Positions 1 through 8,279 of a stretch of DNA of 64,000 nucleotides are shown piece after piece (position 1 is the first letter of the stretch; the number at the start of each line of letters is the position of its first letter). The notes beneath the pieces are model-generated. The model was not told where the DNA came from, ran no database searches, and saw nothing but the letters and a program-made list of their open reading frames with translations. The position numbers were made by a program, and so were the translations under genes. Source of the stretch: Kibdelosporangium persicum (GTDB lineage: Bacteria; Actinomycetota; Actinomycetes; Mycobacteriales; Pseudonocardiaceae); assembly GCF_013280595.1 (NCBI RefSeq), contig NZ_JAAATY010000001.1, positions 811,987-875,986 on the forward strand. The letters are read 5' to 3'.

Positions 1-367
1 TGACCGGGCCACGGCGTTCCCGCAGGAACCACGTGCCCACCCCGACGATGAGCCCGGCGCCCAGGCCGAGCAGGACGAACAGCGCCATCGAGTCGAACCG
101 GTGGTAACTCTCGGCGGTCAACGGGATCAGGCCGCGCGTCGTGACCTGCTTGAGCTGGTCAGGCGCCAGCAGCGCCCACAACCACGCCAGCGGGATACCG
201 AGCAGGCTGATCGACGACAGGATGCTGACCGCGGGCAACAGATCCGCTTTGATCACCACGCGTGACCGGGGCGGCTGCGGGAGGTGGTACGGCAGGCCGT
301 ACACCGCGTAGGGCGGAACCTCCGCTGGCGCATCCCGTTGCCGCGCCTCGACGGGCTGTTCCGCCAC
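1..367 (-). CDS. DUF2567 membrane protein (3' part cut by window edge)
   Basis: The first 122 codons of a gene that runs off the left edge. The GTG start at 367 follows a GGGGAGG ribosome binding site. After a Pro-rich cytoplasmic N-terminus come two hydrophobic segments, about residues 42-65 and 92-112, so it is an integral membrane protein. The order bioB, small Cys-rich protein, DUF2567 membrane protein matches Rv1589-Rv1591 of Mycobacterium tuberculosis, which is the main basis for the family call. It starts 39 nt after bsaP on the same strand and is probably co-transcribed. No function is established for the family; a link to biotin is suggested only by position. Confidence 0.7.
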   Translation of the reverse strand, partial: MAEQPVEARQRDAPAEVPPYAVYGLPYHLPQPPRSRVVIKADLLPAVSILSSISLLGIPLAWLWALLAPDQLKQVTTRGLIPLTAESYHRFDSMALFVLLGLGAGLIVGVGTWFLRERRGPV

Positions 368-406
368 AGCCGTACCTCCCCTGGTCGACTTCCCAGGGAG
401 CCGAGC

Positions 407-616
407 TTAGTTGGTTGCCGGTGCGGATGTTGACTCGCCGTGCCGGCTGCAGCGCGCAGTCCACCCGGCCGGGGTCACCTGAACGACCATCCGTCGCGCG
501 CACCGCGGACAGAACCTCGGCGGGTCGACCAGTGCCAGTCGCCTACGGCACAGTTCGTGACCGGTTTCCCCGTCGGGTTTCCCGCACCAGCCGCAGTAGC
601 TCACAGCTTCGGTCAC
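407..616 (-). CDS. bsaP: Biotin synthase auxiliary protein BsaP
   Basis: A 69-residue protein with two CxxC pairs (YCGWCGK near residue 8 and FCPRCARR near 34), later Cys residues and a C-terminal Arg/Ser-rich tail. Small proteins of this kind encoded directly after actinobacterial bioB are known as BsaP and are needed for BioB activity, probably by helping maintain or repair its iron-sulfur clusters. The GTG start overlaps the bioB stop codon in a GTGA arrangement, so translation is likely coupled. The size and the bioB overlap make the call fairly secure; the exact metal ligands cannot be assigned from sequence alone. Confidence 0.85.
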   Translation of the reverse strand: MTEAVSYCGWCGKPDGETGHELCRRRLALVDPPRFCPRCARRMVVQVTPAGWTARCSRHGESTSAPATN

Positions 617-1629
617 AGGGTCTCGTTCAGTGCTTTGATCGGCATCTTCAGGTCGGCCAGCATCTCCAGGTCCTGGCTGGCCGGACGGCCGAGGTTGGTC
701 AGGTAGTTGCCGACGATGATCGCGTTGATGCCGCCGAGCATGCCCTGCTCCGCGCCCAGGTCACCGAGCGTGAGCTCACGGCCGCCGGCGAACCGCAACA
801 TCGTGCGCGGCATGGCCAGCCGGAACGCGGCGACCGTACGCAGCGCCTCGGCGCCTTCCACGATCGGGTAGTTCTCGTACGGCGTGCCGGGGTTCGGGAT
901 GAGGAAGTTCATCGGCACCTCGTCCGGCTCCAGCTCGGCGAGCTGCACCGCGAACTCGGCGCGCTGCTCGATCGACTCGCCCATGCCGATGATGCCGCCG
1001 GAGCACACCTCCATGCCCGCCGCGCGGACCATCCGCAAGGTCTCCCAGCGCTCGTCCCACGAGTGCGTGGTGACCACGTTCGGGAAGTGCGAACGCGCGG
1101 TCTCCAGGTTGTGGTTGTAGCGGTGGCAGCCCATGTCGACCAGCTCGTCGACCTGCTCCTGTGTGAGCATGCCCAGCGAACAGGCGATCTGGATGTCGTT
1201 GCCGTCGTCCCTGATCGCCTGGATACCGGCCCTGACCTGGTCCAGCAAACGCTTGTCCGGGCCGCGGACGGCGGCGACGATGCAGAACTCGGTGGCGCCA
1301 GTGGCCTTGGTCTGCCGGGCGGCCTTCACCAGACCCGGGATGTCCAGCCACGCGGAGCGCACCGGCGTGGGGAACCGGCCGGACTGCGAGCAGAAGTGGC
1401 AGTCCTCCGGGCAGCCGCCGGTCTTCAGGCTGACGATGCCCTCCACCTCGACCTCGGGGCCACACCAGCGCATCCGGACCTCGTGCGCGAGGCCAAGCAG
1501 TTCCTCGAGGCGGTCGTCGTCCAGCGTGAGCACCTGGACGAGCTGCTCCTGGGACAGTCCGGCCCCACGCTCGAGCACCTGCTCGCGCGCGACCTTCAGG
1601 ATGCCGGTCTTCTCAGCTGCGGCCGTCAA
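613..1629 (-). CDS. bioB: Biotin synthase
   Basis: A radical-SAM enzyme that inserts sulfur into dethiobiotin in the last step of biotin synthesis. The radical-SAM cluster motif CxxxCxxC is at Cys73, Cys77 and Cys80 (CPEDCHFC). The 338-residue length is normal for the family, and the C-terminal region continues the expected TIM barrel (for example [10 protein letters not shown]). The start is TTG, preceded by AAGGAGG, the best ribosome binding site of the local biotin genes. It lies 89 nt downstream of bioD and overlaps bsaP by 4 nt, giving a bioD-bioB-bsaP-DUF2567 unit. Confidence 0.96.
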   Translation of the reverse strand: MTAAAEKTGILKVAREQVLERGAGLSQEQLVQVLTLDDDRLEELLGLAHEVRMRWCGPEVEVEGIVSLKTGGCPEDCHFCSQSGRFPTPVRSAWLDIPGLVKAARQTKATGATEFCIVAAVRGPDKRLLDQVRAGIQAIRDDGNDIQIACSLGMLTQEQVDELVDMGCHRYNHNLETARSHFPNVVTTHSWDERWETLRMVRAAGMEVCSGGIIGMGESIEQRAEFAVQLAELEPDEVPMNFLIPNPGTPYENYPIVEGAEALRTVAAFRLAMPRTMLRFAGGRELTLGDLGAEQGMLGGINAIIVGNYLTNLGRPASQDLEMLADLKMPIKALNETL

Positions 1630-1718
1630 TGGTCCTCCTTGAGCCCCGGTGCTGCGTTCGGTCGATCAGTCTGCCCGAAGAACAGGCTGACGGAGAGGGA
1701 CGTAGCTCACGCGGAGGG

Positions 1719-2438
1719 TCACGAGGACTTGTAGGTCATCGCGAACTGCTCCGGGTCGAAGTCGCCGCCGAACCAGGGCGACAACCCGGCACGCGCGATC
1801 TGGCGGAACCGCTGGGGATCCAGCCCGCCGGCGTCCTGCGGCAGGGCACCGAGCAACGGCGCGCCGGCGGCGACCGGCAGGTCCTCGAGGTTGCAGCGGG
1901 TGGCCAGATCGGGCTCGGCCGGCCAACTGCCGACCACGACACCCAGGGACTCGATACCCCGGCGCAGGAGCGCCTCGGCGGTCAACGCGGTCGCGTTCAG
2001 CGTGCCCAGCCCGGCCTGCGCAACGACGAGCACGGGGACACCCATGGCCCACGCGGCGTCCGCGATCGTCGAGCCGTTGCTGTCGTAACGCACCAACAGG
2101 CCGCCTGCGCCCTCGACGAGGACGAGGTCGTGATCCTGGTCCAGCCGAGAGGCCGCCCCGGCGATGTCGGCGGGCCCGATCGTGGGCATGCCACTGCGGC
2201 GCGCGGCGGTCTCCGGGGCGAGCGGATCGAGATACCGGACCAGTTCCCGGGTGGTCACGTCACCCGCGAGTCGCCGGACGGTGTCCAGGTCGCCGGTGCC
2301 GTCGTCGTTGAGGCCCGCCTGGGCGGGCTTGATCACCGCGACTCGCCTGCCATCGGCCTTGGCCAGCGCGGCGATCGCCGCGGTGACGATCGTCTTGCCC
2401 ACACCGGTCCCGGTACCGGTGACCACGAGGACGCTCAC
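1719..2438 (-). CDS. bioD: Dethiobiotin synthetase
   Basis: An ATP-dependent carboxylase that closes the ureido ring of 7,8-diaminopelargonic acid. A P-loop of the dethiobiotin synthetase type (GTGTGVGKT, residues 8-16) starts the 239-residue protein, and the conserved VEGAGGLLVR segment is present. The start is GTG with no Shine-Dalgarno sequence. Instead a TANNNT hexamer (TAGTCT) ends 8 nt before the GTG, which fits a leaderless transcript. It is the first gene of the bioD-bioB-bsaP unit and follows the lacI-type gene on the same strand after 73 nt. Confidence 0.95.
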   Translation of the reverse strand: MSVLVVTGTGTGVGKTIVTAAIAALAKADGRRVAVIKPAQAGLNDDGTGDLDTVRRLAGDVTTRELVRYLDPLAPETAARRSGMPTIGPADIAGAASRLDQDHDLVLVEGAGGLLVRYDSNGSTIADAAWAMGVPVLVVAQAGLGTLNATALTAEALLRRGIESLGVVVGSWPAEPDLATRCNLEDLPVAAGAPLLGALPQDAGGLDPQRFRQIARAGLSPWFGGDFDPEQFAMTYKSS

Positions 2439-2446
2439 GTCGAACC

Positions 2447-2474
2447 AGACTACGAGTCGTACTCACGGTACGAC
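2447..2474 (-). promoter_or_regulatory. bioD: Candidate bioD leaderless promoter with palindrome
   Basis: On the minus strand a TAGTCT hexamer (2447-2452) lies 8 nt before the bioD GTG. Just upstream is a perfect 7-bp inverted repeat with a 5-nt spacer, GTCGTAC-N5-GTACGAC (2456-2474). The palindrome would sit between the -35 and -10 positions, where a repressor could act. No clear -35 box is visible. It does not resemble the TGAAC-type BioQ boxes described in corynebacteria and mycobacteria. The promoter assignment is inference. Confidence 0.4.
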
Positions 2475-2486
2475 ACGCAGGGGGCC

Positions 2487-2503
2487 GAGAAAGCGCTTAC
2501 TCG
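2487..2503. promoter_or_regulatory. LacI-family operator, copy downstream of the repressor gene
   Basis: The 14-bp core AGAAAGCGCTTACT (2488-2501) has the palindromic AAGCGCTT centre typical of LacI-family sites. It is the exact reverse complement of the 14-bp core upstream of the catabolic operon (3600-3613). It lies 11 nt beyond the repressor stop codon and about 50 nt before the bioD start. It could serve as an auxiliary operator for looping around the repressor gene, or could affect bioD. Confidence 0.6.
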
Positions 2504-2511
2504 TCCACTTG

Positions 2512-3537
2512 TCACTGCGTTTGCCTCCGCGGTGGCGCGACGGACTCGCGAACCATCAGTTCAGCGGGCATCCACAGCTTGGTCGGGCCCGTGACGACCT
2601 CCACTCCGCTGGCGATCCGGCCCGCGCGCCGTGCACCCTGGTCCAGCGGCAGACGGACTGTGGTGAGCGCCGGCACGACGTCCACCGCCGCGGGCAGGTC
2701 GTCGAACCCGGCGACCGAAATGTCCTGCGGTACCCGGATACCGCGCTGCCGCAACGCCGCGATCACGCCGAGCGCCATCAGGTCGTTGCCCGCGATGATC
2801 GCCGTGACGCCGGAGTCGGCCAGTTCCATCGCCGCGTCGAAGCCGGACGCCCGGGAGAAGTCGCCGTGCACCACCACGGACGTCTCGACTTCGCCCTCCT
2901 CCAACGCCTTGCCGTGCCCGGCAAGCCTCGCCGTGGTCGTGCTGTTGCCCGCGGGCCCCGCCACGTACGCGATCCGCTTGTGCCCCATCGTCAGGACGTG
3001 CCGTGTCAGCGCACGAGCACCGCCTTCGTTGTCAAACGCCACACAGGGCACGTCGACGTCCGGCGGCGCGGGACGGCCGCACATCACCACCTTGGTGCCC
3101 GCCGAGAGGGCCTGGCCGATGAGTTTCGTGATCGCCCGCAGGTGCTCCGGCTCCTCGCGGCTGCCGCCGGTCAGCACCACACCACGCACCCTTTGGCGCA
3201 ACAGCATGCTGATGTACTTCAGCTCGTCCGACGGCGACCCGGCGGTGTTGCAGATCACGGCGAGCAGGTCCGCGCTCGCGGCCTCCCACTGCGTGCCGCT
3301 GGCCTGGATGGAGAAGAACGGGTCGGACACGTCGTTGACGATCACGCCGATCACCTCGGTCGTGGCCGCGGCCAGCGCCCTCGCCGGGCCGTTGACGACG
3401 TAGTCGAGCTCGCCCAACGCCCGGTGCACCCGTTCGCGCGTCACCGCCGAGACCGGGTAATTGCCGTTCAGCACCCGGGACACGGTCGCGGTCGACACGC
3501 CCGCGCGTGCCGCTACGTCCGCCAATGTCGCCGCCAT
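2512..3537 (-). CDS. LacI-family transcriptional regulator
   Basis: A 341-residue repressor. The N-terminal LacI helix-turn-helix is clear (LADVAARAGVSTATVSRVLN, residues 5-24), followed by a periplasmic-binding-protein-like effector domain for a sugar or related ligand. The ATG at 3537 was chosen because GGGAGGT lies 5 nt upstream; a GTG six codons earlier would place that site inside the gene. It is divergent from the dehydrogenase operon. Palindromic AAGCGCTT sites lie both in the divergent promoter and just past its own stop, so it probably represses the neighbouring operon and relieves it on binding a sugar-derived inducer. Confidence 0.9.
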   Translation of the reverse strand: MAATLADVAARAGVSTATVSRVLNGNYPVSAVTRERVHRALGELDYVVNGPARALAAATTEVIGVIVNDVSDPFFSIQASGTQWEAASADLLAVICNTAGSPSDELKYISMLLRQRVRGVVLTGGSREEPEHLRAITKLIGQALSAGTKVVMCGRPAPPDVDVPCVAFDNEGGARALTRHVLTMGHKRIAYVAGPAGNSTTTARLAGHGKALEEGEVETSVVVHGDFSRASGFDAAMELADSGVTAIIAGNDLMALGVIAALRQRGIRVPQDISVAGFDDLPAAVDVVPALTTVRLPLDQGARRAGRIASGVEVVTGPTKLWMPAELMVRESVAPPRRQTQ

Positions 3538-3561
3538 CCGGCTACCTCCCAGCACAGCCTA

Positions 3562-3613
3562 TTGACACCCGGTCCGGTGCCTGCCTAGCTTACGCTGATA
3601 GTAAGCGCTTTCT
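3562..3613 (+). promoter_or_regulatory. Promoter and LacI operator of the sugar catabolic operon
   Basis: A consensus -35 TTGACA (3562-3567) is followed after 18 nt by TAGCTT (3586-3591) as a plausible -10. The 14-bp operator core AGTAAGCGCTTTCT (3600-3613) lies immediately downstream, over the expected transcription start, where bound repressor would block initiation. The divergent LacI-type gene is the obvious candidate repressor. Confidence 0.7.
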
Positions 3614-3675
3614 ACGACAGGCCGGGCGAGTCTCCGGCCGAGCCGGCACAGGGGATGGGCTGGGAAGGGGAGACG

Positions 3676-4827
3676 ATGGCGGATCGTAGGCCGGTCGGTA
3701 TCGCGATGAACGGCATCACCGGGCGGATGGGCCTGCGGCAGCACCTGCTGCGGTCGATACTGGCCATCCGGGAGCAGGGCGGCATCCCGGTCGGCGACGG
3801 CAGCGTGATCTGGCCGGAACCGGTGCTGGTCGGCCGCAGCGAGCACAAGGTCAAGGCGATCGCCGACGAGCACGACCTGCCGTGGACGACCAACCTGACC
3901 GAGGCACTGGCCGATCCGGGCGTGCAGGTGTACTTCGACTCGCTGGTGACCGGCGAACGGCAGAAGACCGTGCGCCAGGCGATCGCCGCGGGCAAGCACG
4001 TCTACTGCGAGAAGCCGACTGCGTCCAGTTTGGACACCGCGCTGGAGCTGGCCAGACTGGCCAAGGACGCGGGCGTGAAGAACGGCGTGGTGCAGGACAA
4101 GATCTTCCTGCCCGGTCTGCTGAAGCTCAAGCGGCTGGTGGACGGCGGGTTCTTCGGCCGGATCCTGTCGGTGCGCGGCGAGTTCGGCTACTGGGTCTTC
4201 GAAGGCGACTGGCAGCCGATCAACCGGCCGTCCTGGAACTACCGGGCGGAGGACGACGGCGGGATCATCCTGGACATGTTCTGCCACTGGCAGTACGTGC
4301 TCAACCACGTCTTCGGCAAACCACTGAGCGTGCAGGCACTCGCCGCCACCCACATCCCCACCCGCTGGGACGAGCAGGGCGCCCCGTACGAAGCGACCGC
4401 GGACGACGCGGCGTACGGGATCTTCGAGCTCGAAGGCGGGATCGTCGCGCAGATCAACTCCTCGTGGACCACGCGGGTGTTCCGCGACGAGCTCGTCGAG
4501 TTCCAAGTGGACGGTACCGAAGGCAGTGCGGTGGCGGGACTGCGGCGCTGCCGCGTGCAACACCGGTCGGCCACGCCGATGCCGGTGTGGAACCCTGACC
4601 TGCCGCCGACCGAGGACTTCCGGTCGCAGTGGCAGGAAGTACCGGACAACGCGGTGTTCGACAACGGTTTCAAGACCCAGTGGGAACTCTTCCTGAAGCA
4701 CGTCGCGCTGGACACGCCGTGGCACTGGGATCTGCTGGCGGGTGCACGGGGCGTGCAACTGGCCGAGCTCGGCCTGCGGTCCGCGCGCGAGGGCCGTCGG
4801 CTGCCGATCCCGGAACTGGAGCTGTGA
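3676..4827 (+). CDS. Gfo/Idh/MocA family oxidoreductase
   Basis: A 383-residue NAD(P)-dependent dehydrogenase expected to oxidise a sugar, inositol or sugar-acid substrate. The N-terminal nucleotide-binding stretch GIAMNGITGRMG is a glycine-rich Rossmann motif, and YCEKPTA carries the family's EKP motif with its catalytic lysine. The ATG at 3676 was chosen because GGGGAG lies 3-4 nt upstream; an in-frame start seven codons earlier has no such site. The stop is directly followed by the next gene's GTG with no gap. It is first in a three-gene operon preceded by a LacI operator. The substrate cannot be deduced. Confidence 0.9.
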   Translation: MADRRPVGIAMNGITGRMGLRQHLLRSILAIREQGGIPVGDGSVIWPEPVLVGRSEHKVKAIADEHDLPWTTNLTEALADPGVQVYFDSLVTGERQKTVRQAIAAGKHVYCEKPTASSLDTALELARLAKDAGVKNGVVQDKIFLPGLLKLKRLVDGGFFGRILSVRGEFGYWVFEGDWQPINRPSWNYRAEDDGGIILDMFCHWQYVLNHVFGKPLSVQALAATHIPTRWDEQGAPYEATADDAAYGIFELEGGIVAQINSSWTTRVFRDELVEFQVDGTEGSAVAGLRRCRVQHRSATPMPVWNPDLPPTEDFRSQWQEVPDNAVFDNGFKTQWELFLKHVALDTPWHWDLLAGARGVQLAELGLRSAREGRRLPIPELEL

Positions 4828-5949
4828 GTGATCATCGAACTGCCTACCGGTCCGTACACGGTGCAGTCGTCCGGCGGATACGCCCCCGGGCCGGCGCCGT
4901 TGAGCCGCCGCCTGTTCGCCGCCGCGCACGTGGTGGCGGATCCGTTGGGCGACAACACTCCCGGCAGCCCGGCGGCCGTTGACTGGGACGCCACACTCGC
5001 CTACCGGAACCACTTGTGGGAGCACGGTTTCGGCGTCGCGGAAGCGATGGACACGGCCCAGCGCGGCATGGGCCTGGACTGGGCCGCGACCCAGGAACTG
5101 ATCCGCCGCACCGGAGCCGCGGCCGCGGGACCGTTCGCCTGCGGCGCGGGCACCGACCAGCTCGCACCGGGACCGCACACGGTCGACGAGGTGATCCAGG
5201 CCTACATGGACCAGATCGCCGTGATCGAGGAGACCGGCGGCCAGGTGATCCTGATGGCCAGCCGTGCCTTGGCGGCGACCGCCACCGGCCCGGACGACTA
5301 CCACCGGGTGTACGCGCACCTGTTGTCCCAGACGTCCAAGCCGGTGATCCTGCACTGGCTGGGCCCGATGTTCGACCCGGCGCTGGAAGGCTACTGGGGA
5401 TCATCGGACCTGGACGTGGCCACGGACGTGTTCCTGGAGATCATCAAGGCGCACGCGTCCGCAGTGGACGGTGTGAAGATCTCACTGCTGGACGCCTCCC
5501 GCGAGGTGGCGATGCGCCGCAGGCTGCCCGCCGAGGTGCGCTGCTACACGGGCGACGACTTCCACTACCCCGAACTGATCCGGGGTGACTCCTCCGGCTA
5601 CAGCGACGCCCTGCTCGGCATCTTCGACGCCATCGCACCGGCGGCCGCCGCGGCCGTCCGCGCCCTGGATTCGTCGGACGTGGCGACGTACGAGTCGATC
5701 TTCGCCCCGACAGTGCCGTTGTCCCGGCACATCTTTGGAACGCCGACGTACTACTACAAGACGGGAATCGTCTTCCTGGCCTGGCTGGCGGGGCACCAGT
5801 CGCATTTCAAGATGGTGGGCGGCCTGGAAAGCGCCCGCTCGGTGCCGCACCTGGTGGAACTGTTCAAACTGGCCGACGCCGCCGGGCTGTTCCCCGATCC
5901 CTCGCTCGCGGTGCACCGGATGCGCGCGTTCCTGGAGGTCTCCACGTGA
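4828..5949 (+). CDS. DUF993 family protein (dihydrodipicolinate-synthase-like fold)
   Basis: A 373-residue protein matching DUF993, a family placed near the dihydrodipicolinate synthase/N-acetylneuraminate lyase group of TIM-barrel aldolases. Segments such as VILHWLGPMFDP and VDGVKISLLD resemble the barrel strand that carries the Schiff-base lysine in that group, although aldolase activity is not shown for DUF993. It starts at GTG in the base after the dehydrogenase stop and overlaps the next gene by 4 nt (GTGA). The setting suggests cleavage or dehydration of the keto product made by the upstream dehydrogenase, which is inference. Confidence 0.85.
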   Translation: MIIELPTGPYTVQSSGGYAPGPAPLSRRLFAAAHVVADPLGDNTPGSPAAVDWDATLAYRNHLWEHGFGVAEAMDTAQRGMGLDWAATQELIRRTGAAAAGPFACGAGTDQLAPGPHTVDEVIQAYMDQIAVIEETGGQVILMASRALAATATGPDDYHRVYAHLLSQTSKPVILHWLGPMFDPALEGYWGSSDLDVATDVFLEIIKAHASAVDGVKISLLDASREVAMRRRLPAEVRCYTGDDFHYPELIRGDSSGYSDALLGIFDAIAPAAAAAVRALDSSDVATYESIFAPTVPLSRHIFGTPTYYYKTGIVFLAWLAGHQSHFKMVGGLESARSVPHLVELFKLADAAGLFPDPSLAVHRMRAFLEVST

Positions 5950-6746
5950 ACTCGCGGTTGAGCCTGAACCAGGCCACCACAACCCAATGGGACGTTCCAT
6001 CCTTTGTGGATGGATGCGCGCGCGCCGGGATCACGCAGGTCGGCCTGTGGCGCGGCCCGGTGACCGACTACGGTCTCGAACGCTCGGCGAAACTGGTTCG
6101 TGACGCGGGCCTGACCGTGACCTCGCTGTGCCGCGGCGGTTTTTTCGCCGACCCGGACGCGATCGCAGACAACCGCCGCGCGATCGACGAGGCGGCGGCC
6201 TTGGGCACGTCGATCCTGATCCTGGTGTCCGGCGGGCTGCCCCAGGGCAGCAGGGACATCGACGGCGCACGGCAGCACGTCATCGACTCGATCGCCGAGC
6301 TCGCGCCTTATGCGGCCGCGCAAGGTGTCCAGCTCTCCATCGAACCTCTGCACCCGATGTTCGCCTCGGACCGGTGTGTCGTGTCCACTTTGGATCAGGC
6401 ACTGGACATGGCCTTCTTGTTTCCCGCGAACCAGGTCGGTGTGTGCGTGGACACCTACCACATCTGGTGGGACCCCGGTGTGTACCAGGCGATCGCGCGG
6501 GCGGCCGGGCGGATTTCGATCTTCCAGGTCTGCGACTGGATCACGCCGTTGCCCGAGGGCGTGTTGCTGGGTCGCGGCATGATGGGTGACGGCTGCATCG
6601 AATTGCGCAGGCTTCGCGAGGCCGTGGACGCCACCGGTTATGCGGGCCCGATCGAGGTGGAGATCTTCAACCAGTCCATCTGGGACTCCCCCGGCGACGA
6701 CGTCGTCAACCGCGTGATCAGAACGTTTGAGGAGCACGTGCTCTGA
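5946..6746 (+). CDS. Sugar phosphate isomerase/epimerase family protein
   Basis: A 266-residue xylose-isomerase-like TIM barrel (AP endonuclease 2 superfamily). Characteristic metal-site segments are present: SIEPLHPMF (strand with Glu), CVDTYHIWWDP (Asp and His) and IEVEIFNQSIW near the end. Such enzymes isomerise or epimerise keto-sugars and inosose-like compounds. Its start overlaps the DUF993 stop by 4 nt, so the two are translationally coupled. It ends the three-gene operon, with a strong hairpin starting 24 nt after its stop. Confidence 0.9.
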   Translation: MNSRLSLNQATTTQWDVPSFVDGCARAGITQVGLWRGPVTDYGLERSAKLVRDAGLTVTSLCRGGFFADPDAIADNRRAIDEAAALGTSILILVSGGLPQGSRDIDGARQHVIDSIAELAPYAAAQGVQLSIEPLHPMFASDRCVVSTLDQALDMAFLFPANQVGVCVDTYHIWWDPGVYQAIARAAGRISIFQVCDWITPLPEGVLLGRGMMGDGCIELRRLREAVDATGYAGPIEVEIFNQSIWDSPGDDVVNRVIRTFEEHVL

Positions 6747-7510
6747 GCGGCTGAACACAGGGTTCTGAATTCTGAACACAGCACTCTGGACACAGCACTC
6801 TGGACACAGGTTCGGAGTGCTGTGTTCAGAACGCGGCGTCCGAAGCCGGTGCACGTTCGATCGTTCAGGAGATGCACGCGGGCCGCAGTCCCCGTTGAGG
6901 GAACCCGCCGACGGAATCGGTAGGCGCCATGCCCCGGCAGCAGGGGCGTTCGGCCGTTCACATCCCTCGGACGTGACCGTACTCGCGGTCACTGGTTTGG
7001 CGACCGTCCGCCTTGCTTGCTGGTGTGGTTGGCTCGACGCCGTGGACGCGGTCGAGGTCACGCAATCGATCAGGGCCCAACACCTCTGCCGGAGCAGAAC
7101 CGCCGCCGGTGGACAGCCACACACTGATCGTGTTGGTGGCGCCGGAGTTTCGTCGCCAGCGACTGCGCCCACGCGCCGGCGACCTGTGGAGTCGTGTTCC
7201 GGCAGGCCCGGCTGAGGACGAGCATGGCGATCGGTCGTGCCGCGATGTGGACAGTTACCGCGCCGCCCGGGTGAAGTCCCAATGAGGTACCCGATGGGGG
7301 ACCGCTGAGCGAGTACCCGGCGAACGCGGCGACTGTCGATAATCCACTTAGCTCACTCGGGTAGTGCGCGTTCCCGGACGGGTGCATGGCCTTGCTGTCA
7401 CGGCACAAGCACGGCAATGTCGATCGGGCGGCCGACACGGCACTACCGATCGGAATCATCGGCCTTGTTCTGTACAGCGCGTATGTACAACAGATCCTGA
7501 AAGGACATCC
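6747..7510. other. Long intergenic region without a convincing gene
   Basis: These 764 bases separate the sugar operon from the lectin gene. The first 85 hold an inverted and direct repeat cluster. In the rest, open frames on both strands have actinomycete-unlike composition and no recognisable motif. A minus-strand frame at about 7075-7380 reads as a mildly hydrophobic peptide but has no credible start or ribosome binding site. The lectin promoter should lie at the right end, but no clear -35/-10 pair was found. Confidence 0.5.
6770..6831 (+). terminator. Perfect 17-bp inverted repeat with internal tandem repeat
   Basis: Arms TTCTGAACACAGCACTC (6770-6786) and its exact complement (6815-6831) flank 28 nt. 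The left arm and spacer also contain tandem copies of CAGCACTCTGGACA. A further CTGAACACAG lies at 6751-6760. The transcript would form a very stable hairpin just after the sugar operon and could act as a terminator or 3' stabiliser. There is no T-tract, so intrinsic termination is uncertain. Confidence 0.5.
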
Positions 7511-7984
7511 ATGTACCGCTTGAAAAGATTGGCCACGGTGTTCAGTGCCATCGCTCTCATGCTGGGAGGCGCCATTGCCGCCGCGGTACCCGCGCAGGCC
7601 GTTCCCGCCGGCTTCCTGATTCGCAGTGACCTCAATGGCAAGTGTCTCGACATCGAGGGGGCGAACCCCGGCAACAGGGCCAACGTGATCATGTACACGT
7701 GTCACGGCGGGGCCAACCAGCGCTGGTATTGGGACGGCAGGCTGATTCGCAGTGACCTCAACTACAAGTGTCTGGACATCGAGGGGGCGAACCCCGGCAA
7801 CAGGGCCAACGTGATCATGTACACGTGTCACGGCGGGGCCAATCAGCGCTGGTACCTGGACGGCAGGATGCTGCGCAGTGACCTCAACGGCAAGTGTCTG
7901 GACATCGAAGGGGCAAACCCCGGCAACAGGGCCAACGTGATCATGTACACGTGTCACGGCGGGGCCAACCAGCGCTGGTACTGA
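7511..7984 (+). CDS. Secreted ricin-type beta-trefoil lectin of three near-identical repeats
   Basis: A 157-residue protein. A Sec signal peptide (MYRLKRL, hydrophobic core, AQA cleavage site near residue 30) precedes three 42-residue repeats beginning LIRSDLN and carrying CLDIEGANPGN and the ricin-family QRWY signature. One complete beta-trefoil needs three such subdomains, so the protein is a single stand-alone carbohydrate-binding domain with no enzyme attached. The ATG at 7511 has GAAAGGA upstream. At DNA level the repeats (7616-7741, 7742-7867, 7868-7981) differ at only a few positions, pointing to recent amplification or gene conversion. The ligand is unknown. Confidence 0.85.
   Translation: MYRLKRLATVFSAIALMLGGAIAAAVPAQAVPAGFLIRSDLNGKCLDIEGANPGNRANVIMYTCHGGANQRWYWDGRLIRSDLNYKCLDIEGANPGNRANVIMYTCHGGANQRWYLDGRMLRSDLNGKCLDIEGANPGNRANVIMYTCHGGANQRWY
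7616..7981 (+). repeat. Three tandem 126-bp coding repeats
   Basis: Units start at 7616, 7742 and 7868 with an exact 126-bp period, the last truncated after the QRWY codons. Most of each unit is identical in nucleotide sequence; visible changes include AATGGC/AACTAC and CTCGAC/CTGGAC. They encode the three beta-trefoil subdomains. Confidence 0.9.
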
Positions 7985-8039
7985 TCGGCGACCGCGCTCG
8001 TGAAGATCCAGTCAGGTCGATGACCTGGTGACGTGCAGG

Positions 8040-8279
8040 AAACTTCGAGCTGATCTCGGTGGCCGTCTCAGCCTGCTCGTCGGCGCGGTCGCGGCCGAAG
8101 CGACGTTCGTAGGCCTGGAGGCCAGTCGGTATACAGGCAGTACTCGGAGAAGTCAGTCTCCAGGCCTTGGCCCTTGCCCCCATCAACGCGGCTGTATCCG
8201 CCGCCGATGAGCACATATCCCTCACCGGCGGCGTTGCCCGGCAGATCCGTGGCGAGCACGACCAGCAGTTCTGCTGCAT
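8040..8279 (-). other. Possible decayed coding remnant downstream of bioA
   Basis: Directly after the bioA stop, minus-strand translation gives a plausible secreted-protein-like stretch (LLVVLATDLPGN, then YVLIGGGYSRVDGG) that continues sensibly only after a frame change near 8118 (LQAYERRFGRD). No start codon, ribosome binding site or known family was found. It may be a frameshifted relic or chance coding-like sequence. Confidence 0.2.

Noticed and set aside
7070-7957. A minus-strand frame with three TRVHDHVGPV-like repeats opposite the lectin gene.
   Set aside because: The repetition is only the mirror image of the lectin's DNA repeats; the plus-strand protein has a signal peptide and QRWY motifs.
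7616-7981. Regular 126-bp repeats considered as a CRISPR-like array.
   Set aside because: The units are contiguous without unique spacers and are in frame within a beta-trefoil lectin gene.
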